Shown piece after piece: positions 46,001 to 57,689 of a stretch of 64,000 nucleotides of DNA. The DNA is from Paragordius varius. Lineage: Eukaryota; Nematomorpha. Below the pieces are notes generated by a model. That model worked only from the letters and a program-made list of their open reading frames with translations, searched no databases and was not told the DNA's origin. Every line of letters begins with the position of its first letter. Position 1 is the stretch's first letter. The stretch covers positions 4,402,001 to 4,466,000 of the forward strand of contig OZ176056.1 of NCBI GenBank assembly GCA_964247055.1, given 5' to 3'. A program made the translations under genes and the position numbers.

Positions 46001-49000
46001 TAGAAATTTTTTTTATTTTTATAACAAATATTCATTGTAATATAACTTTTATCTATGCTTCTCTAAAAATGACTTTTATTGATTTTCAAATATTATTTAT
46101 AGCGTTTTCATTAAATTTAATAACTTATTAATTCTTTTTTAATGATTCATTAACCGCATTTTTCACTTTTATATTAACAATTATTTTTTCAGCAATTTTA
46201 ACAATTCTTTCACAAAAATTTTTTATTATTTTTAACAGATTTTCATTAAATTTAACTTTTATATGTGCTTTTCTAAGAATGACTTTTAATATTTATAGTT
46301 TTTATCTTTAGTTTTAACTAACTCATTTATTCTTTTTTAGTAATTCAGTAGTTTCACTTTTATATTCAAAATTATTTTTTAGCAATTTTAACAATTCTCT
46401 CCTAAATTTTTTTTTATTTTTAACCCAGTTCCATTAAATTTAACTTTTATCTATTTTTCTCTAAAAAAATGACTTTTATTGATTTTCAAATATTATTTAT
46501 ATAGTTTTTTTTTCAATAAATTTAGTTTATTTCCTCTCTAATTTATTAGCCGCATTTTTCACTTTCGAAATTTTTTTATTATGTTGAACAGATTTTTCAT
46601 TAAATTTAACTTTATCTATGCTTCTCTAAAAATAACTTTAAATATTAATAGTTTTTTTCGTTAAATTTAATAACTTATTTATTATTTTTAGTAATTCAGT
46701 AGCCGCATTTTTCACTTTTATTATATTTAAAATTATTTATTTTACATTAATTTTAACAATTCTTATCAATTTTATTTTTAACAAATTTCATAGTAATTTG
46801 ACTTTTATCTATTTTTCGCTAAAAAAATGACTTTTAATGATTTTCAAGTATTATTTATATAGTTTTTTTTATTAAAGTTAACTAACTTTCATTTTTATTA
46901 TTTAACAATTATTTTTTAGCGATTTTAACAATTCACTTCTAGCAAATTTTTTATTATGTTATACAAATTTTAATTAAATATAACTTTTATCTATTTTTCT
47001 CTAAAAATTACTTTATTTTCATTAAAATTAACTGACTTACAATTTTATTATATTAACAATTTATTTTTAGCATTTTAACAATTATTCTCTAAAAATGACT
47101 TTTATTTTTAACAAAGTTACCATGAATTTAACTTTTATATATGTTTCTCTAAAAATGACTTTTATTGATTTTCAAATATTATTTACATAGTTTTTTTCGT
47201 TAAAACTAACTTTCATTTTCTTTTAAGTAATTCAGTAACCGCATTTTTCACCTTCGAAATTTTTTATTTTTAACAACAAAGTTTCCTTAAATTTAACTTT
47301 TATCTATTTTTCTCTTTTAAATATTATTTATAGTTTTTTTCATTAAAATTAGCTAACTTACAATTTTATTATATAAACAATTATTTTTTTAGCAATTTTA
47401 ACAATTCATTCTACCTAGAATTTTTTTTTTATTTTTACAAATTTTCATTAAATATAACTTTTATTGATTTTTCTCTAAAAAATAACTTTTAAATAATTAC
47501 AATTTTTTTTTATTAAATTTAACTAACTTATTTATTCTTTTTTAATGGTTCATTAACCGCATTTTTCACAATTCTTTCCTAGAAAAATATTTTATTTTTG
47601 ACCCAGTTTCATTAAATTTAACTTTTATCTATGCTTCTCTAAAAATGACTTTAATTATTATTTATATAGTTTTTATCTTTAGTTTTAACTAACTTTTATT
47701 TCCTCTCTAATTTATTAGCCGCATTTTTCACTTTCGAATTTTTTTATTATGTTTAACAAATTGTTATTAAATATAACTTTTATTGATTTTCAAATATTAT
47801 TTATAGTTTTTATCTTTATGTTTATCAAATTTTGCATAGTAATTCAGTAGCCGCTAAAATTATGGCAAAGTACGGATTCAAACACGGTCAAGGCCTGGGT
47901 AAAAGTGAACAGGGTATGAGTCAAGCCCTTCAAGTCGAAAAAACATCAAAGAGAGGCGGTAAAATTTTGCATGAAAAGGATTTGTCATCTTTTCTTATTA
48001 GCGGTACAACAAATCAAAATAATACCCCTCATCACTATGCCTATGTTAATAATGTGGGTACCCTAGCTAAAAGTATGGTGGTGATTTATAACTCATTTTT
48101 GATTCCATTTTGACTTTTTTTTGGCTTTTTTTAGCTTATAATACTACACTTTGCATTTTAATGGTTACTTATTTGACCCTATATAGATGGGCAATTTGCA
48201 ACACACAGGACAGTAATGTATGGAAAAAACAACAAAATGTTGAATTAACAATTTTTTTCCTTTCTTACTTTTTACTTTGGTTATTTTATTCCATACACTA
48301 TTGTGTTGCAAATTACCGATCCATAGGGTGAAATAATCAACCATTAAAATGCATACTGTATGTATTTTGATTTGAATTTTGTTATAATTGTTTTCTCTGG
48401 GTAAATACAGTAAAAATTTAAAACGTAAAAACATAAAGAAAAGTTTTTTTTATCAAAAGACAAGCATACTTTTTAATCCTTATTTTTTCTTATTTAAAAA
48501 TAATTTGATTAAATAGTAAAATAAAAATAGATTATTTAATTAACATCTCTAATTTATATTATTTTTCTTTTTAAAACCCATGATTTATATTTTATAAAAT
48601 CAAGTTTTAAAAATTAGATCTATTTTTTAGAAAAATATTTGTTTTTATATTTTTACATTTTGTCCGTATAAATCCATTTATTAGTGTATTTTATTTATAT
48701 TATGTGAATTTCTGGAAATTTTATCCAAATCTGCATCATATCTATAAAGTTGTTAAGTATTATAAAATATTTTTATTAATATTAGCGGGATAATCATTTA
48801 ACTTTTCAGTTTTTATATTTTACCCCTTAATAATATTTTTATATGATGAAATATAATTTTCCCGTTTTGTATTAAGTATTTTAAATTTGCTTTATAATAG
48901 CAAAATGTTTCAGTTATTATATAAAATTACCGTTTATTCTTTTGAATAAAAAAACTGTAAAAATCTTATTTCCGCAACAACCAAAATTTTATATATAAAA

Positions 49001-51871
49001 AATTATTTTTTGTAGAATTTATTCTTTATATCTTCTATTTTTGATATTTATTATTAGGTCAATTGGGTAGCTTAGGGAGTTTATATGGTGAAGACGATAC
49101 TGAAACGAATGAATTGAATGCGCAAAATAACAATACGGAAAATATCAATATTACCCCTGATGATAACAATTTTTCTGACCAAAACTCCATGGATACTAAC
49201 ACACCAAATCCAAATGAAACATCTACTCCTAATAACTTAACACAACCAAGTATAATTAAAAATTTACCTTTTTTCAAATATATATATATAGTATGCATTT
49301 TAATAGTTGCTTATTTTACAATCTATAGTTGAGCAATTTGCAACACAGTAGTTTATAAAAAAAAACGACAAAATATTGAATAAACAAATTTTTTCCTTGT
49401 TACAAATTACTATTGTGTGATAGCAACCTTTAAAATGCATACTATATATATATATATATATATATATTGTGATGATTGGTTTTTGAAGAAAAATGGTAAA
49501 AAAATTATGTAATAAAAGTAAGATGAAATAAAAGCCAAGTTTTTTTGGATTAAAAAAAATAATGGCTAAAACGGTTTACAGTTTATACCATTTGATCATA
49601 ATCTATTTTGTTTTATATTATCATAATGTGTTTTTTAGATTTAACATTATACATATATAAAGCCTTATTGCAAAATAATTTTATTAAAGTCTATTTAAGA
49701 TAGCTGTGTATGGACAAATTTTTCTTTATTATTGTAAATTTATGGCATAGATAATACAAATAATTAGTTTTATAACCTTTAAAAAGCTAAATAATGATAT
49801 ACTCTTAAAAATCTTTAAAAACGTTAATCATCTTTGTTAAAATGATTCAAAGATTTTCTTTGTTTTAACTTTTTTCTTTTGTAGAACCATTACAAAACAA
49901 CCTGCCTCCATCATCAAACATACCACCTCCTTTAGCTTTTATGACCCCTAGTAAAGTAAAGTTCAATTTTTAAATATTTTTTATAAATGATTATTTGGAT
50001 ATAATATGGATGTGACGAGCCCATCTTAATCTTTTGGCTCATAGAAAGGTATTAAGAACACTGATTTTGAGGATTTTATAGGAATCGAATCGAATCTTAA
50101 AAAACATAAGAGTTTGAGAGATAAACAAAAATAATTTTTTGAGAAGTATTTAAAATTTAAATTAAAGTGTTTGGAATTGCCCCAAAATTATTTGACTTTG
50201 TCATAGGGCCAGCATTTAGCGCCATATGTCAAAGTAGGACGGATAATTAATTTATTATTTTAAATTTTATAATTTATTATTGACTCTTTATACCTCTAAA
50301 AATAAAGGTTTAAAATGTTTGCTTATAAGAAAATTCCATTTAAACTTTTCCAGGTTATTTTACTGTTTAATATGGTCATGGACTTGTAAAGAAGGAATAT
50401 ATTAATATGATAGTAAAAAATATATAAATAAATTACAATTTGACAGACAAAACGTAATAACTAGAAAACAAATTTGTTGTTCGTTTAGGGCAAATAAATA
50501 GAGATAGAGATGTACATTATTGACACATTCAATTGTGTATACTTTAAATTAGTGGAACTCATTAAAAATTTTAAAGGGTCAAAAAAATATTTTACTTGGC
50601 TTAAGGGTCAGAATACCGATAAAATTTTCATAGCTGTTTTACACATTTTCAAATGATTATACGCCAAATAAATACATCAAGAAATTTATAAATAATTTAG
50701 GGCCATAATAATGCAGTAGATATGCGGCCTGTGGGCCGCGGTTCGAGTATCACTGCTTTAAATTAATTTATGTAGGAATGTTTAAATATGGAAAGAGGTT
50801 GTTTTTACAAAATAAATATTCTTTCGTTATTAGTTTTTACAAAATTATTATTGTAAGCATTAATCGTTTACCAGGTTATTTTATTGCGTAATATGGTTGG
50901 GCCAGGTGAAGTAGATCCTGAACTCGAGGAAGAAACTAAAGAAGAATGTTCAAAGTATGGACCGGTTAGGGGTTGTACCGTCTTTGAAATACCGGCAAGT
51001 GAAAAGGGTAAGCACTAAAAAAATTTTTGCTTTAAATAAGGGGTGTCCATCATAAATGGCTTCATGGGCGCATTTTGAATACTCAAAAAACGGGGCCGCA
51101 TTTAAAATTATATATGCAGGGATTTATAAATATTTTATTAGATTGCAAACATAAGACCGTAAAAGCAAACAGAAACATATGCTTTCTTATTCTTGTTTCA
51201 AATTGAATAACTTATTCCGAAAATTTATTAGGGAAAAATTTGTTTTTACTAGATTTTGTGAGCATAATTTGCAAGCTTTGAATTTTTAATTATTTCGTGG
51301 GCCGCGTATAATGTCTTGAATGGCCGCGTGTTGGCCACCCCTGCTTTAAACTTAAATATTTAAACCTTAATATTTTATATAAATTTTAATTAAAATTTTT
51401 GGGGGTATAATTGTCTTTAAATTATCTATTTTTTGGGAAAATGAATATAATACAAAAGCAATGCTTATTTAATTTATTAATAACATTTTTTTTTTATCAA
51501 AGACAACACTATTTCGAATGAATAAAAATATGCATCATTTTTTTTAAACCGTTTACTTTAAAAAAAGTATTTTTACCCATGAAAAAATTATTTTATATGG
51601 AAATAAATATGATTATTTGAAAAATTAGGCATTTCCGAACTGGATCGTGTCCGTATATTTGTTGAATTCATTCGGGTAGAATCAGCAATTAAAGCTCAAA
51701 TCGATTTAAATGGGAGGTAATTTTTAATTTTAATCAATTAATTTTTATTAATAATTTTAGGAAATAATGAATTAATTTATCTTTTTTAGATTTTTTGGTG
51801 GGCGGATTGTACGTGCAGATTTTTACAATCTTGACAGATATAGAACGTTTGATTTGGGTGAAGGAATATAA
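43045..51871 (+). CDS. RBM17: RNA-binding motif protein 17 / splicing factor 45 (SPF45)
   Basis: Nuclear splicing factor; the family joins early spliceosomes through a UHM domain that binds ULM peptides of SF3B1, SF1 and U2AF. Exons: 43045-43084, 43111-43184, 43209-43256, 43321-43646, 43863-44033, 47840-48057, 49058-49249, 49885-49955, 50875-51007, 51629-51716, 51790-51871. They total 1443 nt, an exact open frame of 480 codons plus TAA (human protein about 400). Visible parts: N-terminus MSLYEGLD with LLQSQLQLKK; DEYDPRYPNDYDKI and a charged helix in exon 4; a G-patch in exon 6 (AKYGFKHGQGLGKSEQG, then EKTSKRGGKI); and a C-terminal RRM/UHM in exons 9-11 (VILLRNMVGPGEVD, FVEFIRVESAIKA), including the NGRFFGG loop that corresponds to the R-X-F motif. 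Exons 7-8 form an Asn/Pro-rich linker longer than usual. Introns 1 and 2 are 26 and 24 nt; intron 5 is 3.8 kb and contains a repeat array. The start ATG is fixed by the conserved N-terminus. Confidence 0.95.
43085..43110 (+). other. 26-nt intron 1 of RBM17
   Basis: Begins GT and ends AG, almost all T/A inside. Removing it joins ACA-A to AG-GAA and gives the conserved N-terminus (DTKESW); leaving it in shifts the frame and hits a stop. No other GT/AG pair restores the frame. Confidence 0.85.
43185..43208 (+). other. 24-nt intron 2 of RBM17
   Basis: GTATAATTTT at the left, TTTATAG at the right, phase 0. Its second codon is TAA, so it must be removed for the conserved downstream DEYDP exon to be read. 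Confidence 0.8.
44579..44851. mobile_element. TA-flanked MITE (ATACCATTTACA family), copy 4
   Basis: CATTTACAGTTCAAATTCAC near 44600 and GAACTGTAAATGGTAT at the right; the clearest copy. In RBM17 intron 5, just before the decoy-acceptor array. Confidence 0.8.
45153..47830 (+). repeat. Tandem array of partial copies of the RBM17 exon-6 acceptor, inside intron 5
   Basis: The real exon 6 starts at 47840 with TAATTCAGTAGCCGC preceded by a T-rich tract and AG. Near-copies of this box start at 45153, 45308, 45529, 45708, 45921, 46143, 46341, 46539, 46692, 47228, 47546 and 47708. Most are followed by ATTTTTCACTTT, and further shared blocks lie between them. The spacing is mostly 130-220 bp, with more degenerate units at 46850-47200. 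At least six copies keep AG directly before the box. The strand is strongly T-rich. The copies carry only the first five codons or so of the exon, never the G-patch. Confidence 0.9.
48139..48362. mobile_element. MITE, ATAGTATGCATTTTAA family, copy 1
   Basis: TGCATTTTAATGGTTACTTA ... GCAATTTGCAACACA at the left is mirrored by TGTGTTGCAAATTACC ... ACCATTAAAATGCATAC at the right. In RBM17 intron 6. The open frames here lie within the repeat. Confidence 0.75.
48408..48672. mobile_element. MITE, TACGGACAAAACG family, in RBM17 intron 6
   Basis: CAGTAAAAATTTAAAACGTA at the left, ACATTTTGTCCGTATAAAT at the right, with inverted internal blocks. Confidence 0.65.
49290..49447. mobile_element. MITE, ATAGTATGCATTTTAA family, copy 2
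   Basis: ATAGTATGCATTTTAATAG and CTTTAAAATGCATACTAT are inverted ends; same GCAATTTGCAACACA block as copy 1. Lies 41 bp after RBM17 exon 7. Confidence 0.75.
50347..50400 (+). repeat. Partial copy of the RBM17 exon-9 acceptor and exon start, inside intron 8
   Basis: CCAG followed by GTTATTTTACTGTTTAATA and then ATGGTCATGG closely matches the true exon 9 start at 50875 (CCAG, GTTATTTTATTGCGTAATA, ATGGTTGGGC). After about 40 bases the similarity fades, and in the exon frame it soon reaches a stop. It lies 521 bp upstream of the true acceptor. Confidence 0.75.
50550..50755. mobile_element. Short hAT MITE in RBM17 intron 8
   Basis: CTTTAAAT at 50542-50549 and 50756-50763 is an 8-bp direct repeat. 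The ends TAGTGGAACTC and GAGTATCACTG are imperfect inverted repeats of the CAGNGGT type. The interior is non-coding, with a GTGGGCCGCGG block. Confidence 0.8.
51038..51343. mobile_element. Short hAT MITE in RBM17 intron 9
   Basis: CTTTAAAT at 51030-51037 and CTTTAAAC at 51344-51351. Ends AAGGGGTGTCCA and TTGGCCACCCCTG are hAT-type inverted repeats. The interior is GC-richer than its surroundings (GGGCCGC blocks at both ends). Non-coding. Confidence 0.85.
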
Positions 51872-52359
51872 CCATATTTTATGTTAAATTATTGTAAAAA
51901 TAAATTTGATATATATTTCCTAACTATAAACTTTATATATTAATATATTATTAGAGTTTGATTATAAATAACATTTTGTGAAAATTTAGTTGTTTTTGAT
52001 TTTGAAACAAAATAGATTTTTGTCCTTAACTATGAAAAAAAATAGTGATAAAATATTAAAATGGGCTATTTAAAGGGTTCTTGTTACCCTAAATAAATAT
52101 AATATCGGTAAAATTAGCAAATATATTCAATTCGCTTGCTTTGTACATTATTTATGAGACTATCTTGTCTATTTTCTCTGTTTTCCTATTTTTTTTCTAG
52201 AAAAAACGCCAGAGCCCAGATTTTTTTGTGTACTTTGTTTGTGTTTATATATATATATATATATAGGTGGAATTTGTATATAAATAAATGCCCTACTTAT
52301 TATTGAAATTATCACTTAGGATACTTGCAAAAACATGTATGGTAGAGTTTAAGGAAGTA
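51872..52359. other. 3' flank of RBM17
   Basis: AT-rich, with ATATTAATATATTATTAG and a TA run at 52245. No AATAAA near the stop stands out against the AT background. No other feature seen. Confidence 0.4.
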
Positions 52360-53865
52360 CAGTAAAAATTAAAATTATACGGACAAAACGTAAAAATATA
52401 CAGACAAATATTTTTTTTCTCAAAGCCAACCCTTCTTTTTATATCTTGATTATTTTCAATATAGCTCATTATTTTAATCGAAAATATATTAAATACAGAT
52501 GTAAATAACCCCAACAATTTTATTTATATACTAGCGTGAATCTCGTGCTGCTACGCAGCCCGAGGAAGTCCTTCGGACTTCTGGGGGGGGGGGGAGAGGG
52601 GGGGTTCGAAGTTTGGATTTTAATGGGTCTACCGGTTTTCCTGTACCAGATCACAAAGCCAGCATTTTCCATTTTTATAAATATATAGATTACCATAAAT
52701 AATGTTTTAATATCCATATATCTTTTAACATGCTATACATATGATAGATACTCCTTACTCAGCAGCTATCATCAAAGAAACGCCTGACTAAAATTTTTGC
52801 CTTTTAACAGGCATTACGAAAAATCCTTCTCGAATTTTTACAGTCTCATACCTTGGGCAAAAAAATACAATCAAAAAAATATTTTTGTGGACTTTGTTTT
52901 TTTTTGAAAAAAATGGCATTTTACGGGGGGAGCGGGTAAAAAGAGGGCCTAAATCAAAAAAGTGACTCGACTATGTTCGGCGCAATCGAAAATAAGTAAA
53001 CAAAAATCATATTTGAAATTGAATGGTCCAACACGTTCTCCAAAAAATTGACTTAACCCATTTTTCACAAGAGGTGGGCCCAAACTGGGGACCTAATTCC
53101 AAAAAAGGGCGAAGCTATTGTCGGGACATTTATTAATGATTGTATTTTTTCGATATTTGGATTTGATTGGGTCTACCGGTTTTCCGGAAACAGATCACAA
53201 AGTTATATGAAAAATAAGTTTTTAGCGGGCAGCTCCTTACCCAGCAGCTATCATCAAATAAACGGTAGACTAAAATTTTTGCCTTTTAACAGGGAATACG
53301 TGGAATCTTTATTGAATTTTTACGGTCTCATACCTAGGGCGAAAAATCGATTTAAAAAATTATTTTTGTGGACTTTGTTTTTTGAAAAAGGTGGCATTTC
53401 ACGGGGGGAGCGGGTAAAAAGAGGGCCTAAATCAAAAAAGTGGCTCGACTATGTTCGGCGCAATCGAAAATAAGTAAACAAAAATCATATTTAAAATTGA
53501 ATGGCCCAACACGTTCTCCGGAAAATTGTCTCAAAGACACGATTTTTGTGGACTTCTGTTTTCAAAAAAAACCCGTTTTTCATACGGGGTGGGCCCGAAC
53601 TGGGGGCCTATTTCAAAAAAAGGGCGAAGCTATTGTCGGGGCATTCATTAATGATTATATTTTTTCGATATTTGGATTTGATTGGGTCTACCGGTTTTCC
53701 TGTACCAGATCACAAAGCCAGCATTTTCCATTTTTATAAATATATAGATTACAGTGGTAGAATATTTTATATAAGTATATTAAGGTTTAAAAAAATATGT
53801 TGTCTTTTGAAAAAAAATATTTGTCTTTATGTTACATTTTGTCCGTATAATTTCAATTTTTACTG
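52360..53865. mobile_element. MITE, TACGGACAAAACG family, split by a Helitron-like insertion
   Basis: The left end CAGTAAAAATTAAAATTATA at 52360 and the right end TCCGTATAATTTCAATTTTT ... ACTG at 53865 are the two inverted ends of one copy. About 1.2 kb of unrelated repeat lies between them (52531-53752). Confidence 0.6.
52531..53752 (-). mobile_element. Helitron-like non-autonomous element with internal tandem duplication
   Basis: On the - strand the 3' end reads GGGCTGCGTAGCAGCACGAG then ATTCACG-CTAG-T: a hairpin followed by the CTRR-T signature of Helitrons. A 5'-type end, TCTATATATTTATAAAAATG, occurs twice, at 52690 and 53748. Two related units (about 52750-53216 and 53217-53740) share blocks such as GGGGGGAGCGGGTAAAAAGA. 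The open frames here differ between units, so I see no gene. The element is GC-richer than its surroundings. Confidence 0.6.
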
Positions 53866-53940
53866 TATAATATACGAAACATTCACACCGTTGATACACA
53901 AGAAAGCATATAAAATACTCATTAAATGTAATTAAATAGA

Positions 53941-54448
53941 CCATTTGCACTTCAAGTTGGTCTTTAATATTTTTTAATTTTGATTTATAATTTTTGCATG
54001 TATTTTTTATTTTATTATTTTAAACTAATTTTCTTATTTATTATATATTTTTAATTTAAATATATAAATTTTTATTTAAAAACCATTTTTATTTTAAACT
54101 AATTTTTTCCAATTTAACAAAATTATTAACTTTTGTATGTTTTTAATTAAAATTTGTATTAAGAAAAGATATACGGTTTTTCAATGATTAAAAATTGATA
54201 TTATAATTATGTTATATAATTGAAAATAGGTCAAAACGATAATAGATGAATCATTTACTATTTCATGGATAAAAGTTCAAAACAAAAAAGTCAAACATGA
54301 AGTATTCAAAGACCAACAGTGTTCAAGGACCAACTGAATTGTTAAAGGACCAACTTGAAATGTTCACGGACCAACTTGTGTTCATGGATTAACTTGAAAT
54401 GTTCAAGGATCAACTAAGTGTTCAAGGACACTCTTGACGTGCAAATGG
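53941..54448. mobile_element. MITE, CCATTTGCACTTCAAGTTGG family, copy 1
   Basis: CCATTTGCACTTCAAGTTGG at the left. At the right, a series of GACCAACTTGAAATGTTCA units ends with GACGTGCAAATGG. The middle is featureless AT. Non-coding. Confidence 0.65.
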
Positions 54449-55954
54449 AATTAAACCCGTAAAATTCTTGGAAATACACACATTTGATAGTTTCGGACGA
54501 ACATTACACCAGATTTTAAAAATGTATCAAGGTATGCAGACAAAACACCTTGAAATTTATTTGAGAGGTTTAACACAATTCTAAAAAAAAATAATGTTTT
54601 TTATTTATATTATTGTGTAACTAAAAGATTCAGAATAATTAATATCAAAATGATAAGAGCGGTTAAAATACATTTTTCTGCTCTTAGCTCAAAATAAAAA
54701 TTAGCCTATTTGCGCATTAGATAGTCTAATTAAAACAGAAATAATAGAAGAATGCTCGCTAAATATTTGTCAATGAACGCAAAATTATCCAAAGAGATTC
54801 ATTTTTTCAGAGAGTTTAAAAAAAGACTTATTTGTGCTACATGTTTAATTTAAGTATTTTTTCTATAACTACATTCCAAAAAATAATTTTTTAAGGTTAT
54901 CCATATTATTATACATATTGACAATAAAATTGAGTTGACGCGTTTTCTACTATAGTATTTAATTTCATTTGACCTAATATGCGATAAAAATGGGATTTTT
55001 TAATTCTGCCTAATAGCAGGAAAACAAAAATAATTTTTTTGAAGACCTTTTACCAAATACATTTCCATATTATTGCATTTTAAATAAACAATAATCTATT
55101 GTGAATGTAAATGCTAACCCATAAATAATTAAAAAATATGATTAAACATTTAATTTCATTTTATAAACTAGTTTATAATTAAAGGAAATAGACAACGAAA
55201 TTTTAATTTATTAAATTTATTTCCATCGAAAATTAAGATATCTTTGAATTCCGGCCTTAACCAAAACGCAATATATATTAAATGTTATCAGAAAAATCAT
55301 AACTATTGGGAAAATATTATCTTGACCGCGGTATATAAGGATTCTGTTTAGTTAATATAATATTTTTTATAATAAAACCATGCATATTAAATATAACGAT
55401 TTTACTTTTAAAACTGCATAAACTTAATTAAATATTCCCTTGAATTTAACTAATCTTGTCAAGATTTATTAAAAATATTTGGAATTATGGTTCAACTATA
55501 ACATTATATAATTTGATACTATCAAAGTTTCCAACTGCATTTTTTTTATTTAATTAATAATACCTATTTCATCAGTAACTAAAGGAATCAAAATGCATAG
55601 TATCGTATTATATTATGATACTTACATTCGACTGTCTCAATAACATCTATTAAATATATATTATAAATTAAAGCAAATTCAATACTTTTACAATCAAACT
55701 CAATATTTTTTCATATAAGGGCTATTCAATTTAACTTATTTACTTAAGAACACTTGTTTTGATTTAATGAAACTTTATTAAAAATAATTTTTCAGAATTT
55801 AAATGTGATAAGCATTCTACAATGATTCTCGATGGTATTAAATACAAAAAAATTAAGTTTTCCATTGAAAAACATTGATGTTAATTTATATACCCGCCAA
55901 GCATTATATTTAATATGATTTATATTTCATTATCTTTCACCATTTTGTCCTAGT
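54449..55954. other. AT-rich stretch with nothing recognised
   Basis: No frame above 60 codons, no repeat ends and no splice-bordered phase-1 micro-exons were noticed on the + strand. The - strand was scanned less closely. Confidence 0.4.
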
Positions 55955-56400
55955 TTACATATTGGGGTAGTTGTATATTCCTGAGTTCAATTTTAAATAA
56001 ACAGTTTTAAATGTTATTCAAGTTTTAGTAAAGTTTTTAATTAGATAAATAAGTTTATGAATTTAACAGTTGTGTGACTTCTGGACTCTAAAATTGGGAT
56101 TGCTTTAAAACGCGATTGAAACGAACAGCTGATACAAAATATATCAAGTTTTTTCTTGTAAATGTAGCATAAAACCTTTTTAGAGTTAATTATTTACATT
56201 TAATTGCCACAATATATATTTATTTGCCTTTGCAATAGATATATAAAAAAATATCAAAAAAGTTTGAGATGAGGATTTTATTATGTTTTTAATAAAATAA
56301 TGTGCCTAAAAGACTAAAGAAAGCATATTTTCAAATTCGGCTTAATTTATAGTTTGAAAGATATTCATTTCGAATCTGGGATACAAAACTATCCCAAAAT
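55955..56400. mobile_element. Old, diverged piggyBac-type MITE relic
   Basis: TTGGGGTAGTTGTATATTCC at 55963, an interior AGTTTGAGATGAGGATTTT block and GGGATACAAAACTATCCC near 56380 recall the ends and interior of the family. TTAA flanks are no longer clear. Confidence 0.45.
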
Positions 56401-56579
56401 GAAGTTAAAAAACTCAAATCAAATTGATTGAAAATGTGTAGGGTTATAAAAAAATTCTTATATGGTATTATGTCGACCATATTCAAGGGGTATTTAAATA
56501 ACATCTAAATTAATTTCAAAACAAAAAAATTATAAAAAAAATCATATATTTTGGGCATTTCGCAGTGCAAAAAATCGGA

Positions 56580-56930
56580 GGATAAAAATATTTTGATAAT
56601 ATATATTTTGCAAGAAATGCAACAGGATACTCAATGAGCTTTCACTTTTTGTGACTTACGATTATTGGGGAAAGTTATTTCTAATTTTATAAATTTGCCC
56701 ATATCGGAATCTGCGCATATTATGTTAAAAAATTTAGAGAATGCTAAATGCTTGCTTCAAACATCAATAAAATATACTATATATTTTTAATGATATTTTT
56801 AAAAGCATGCATTAACTATCACCAAAAAAATTACATATTTTCCGATTTTTTAGGTAACCAAAAAATCTTTTTCCCAAAACTCTAAACCCAATTTTAATAG
56901 CACCATGATAATACTAATTTAATCTATCAA
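56580..56930. mobile_element. Foldback-like repeat family, partial copy
   Basis: Only the left half is visible: AAAATATTTTGATAATATAT, CAACAGGATACTCAATGAGC, then GCCCATATCGGAATCTGCGC. The right half was not found. Confidence 0.4.
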
Positions 56931-56975
56931 ACAGTATAAATTTCACTTTATTTTTTGTGTACTATGTTTTATATA

Positions 56976-57230
56976 CGAATTACACCAAAAATTCATCCTT
57001 AAACAATTTAACACTCGTGAAAAGGCAAGAGGGGAAAAGGGCGACCTAAAACGCGATGGATAGATACAGTTAAGAGGGATATAGCAAAACTGAACCTAAA
57101 ACGCGAGAACGCCACAGACAGGGTAAAAATATAGGTAATTTTGAGGTTCGCCTCAAAATTAATTTTAGGGTAAATTTGAAATTTTCAAGGGTGCATTTGA
57201 TTGTTTAGGGGCGAATTTGTGGTGTATATG
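56976..57230. mobile_element. Diverged relative of the ATACCATTTACA MITE
   Basis: AATTCATCCTTAAACAATTT at the left and GGGTGCATTTGATTG / GGGGCGAATTTGTGG at the right recall the family ends. The interior differs and is GC-richer (AAGGCAAGAGGGGAAAAGGG), possibly another sequence inserted. Confidence 0.45.
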
Positions 57231-57689
57231 AGAATTTACGTAATGTGACTAATATATGTGTAAAAGTTTTTAGCTGGTTATTTTTATAAGCGATACAGCC
57301 ATATTATTCAATTATAATTGGTACCAACTTATAATATAGATGCTTATAATTTTTCATCCAATTAATATCTATAAAAAACAACAATTCATGTACCTGATAG
57401 ATGTTGAATGGTTTCTAACATGAAAAGTTTTTGAATTATAAGATCAATATAATGCTTTATAATTTTAATAGTTGCTTATATTTTTTATATCATATAAGTA
57501 TGGCTTTTTTTATGGAGTTTGGGTGAAAAAGATATATTTAACAATCATCAAATTCAAAACTCTTTAAACAAAATCGGCCTTCCAACACAACTAACTTTAA
57601 TTTTGATTATAATTCCGTAAATTATTTGAAGTTTTTGTAATTTTCGATATTTTTAATGCAGAGATTCGGTACTTATAGCACAAATATCC

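Noticed and set aside
53207-53935. Open frames of 88-144 codons
   Set aside because: They lie in the Helitron-like duplicated repeat, overlap each other in different frames and are not conserved between the two units.
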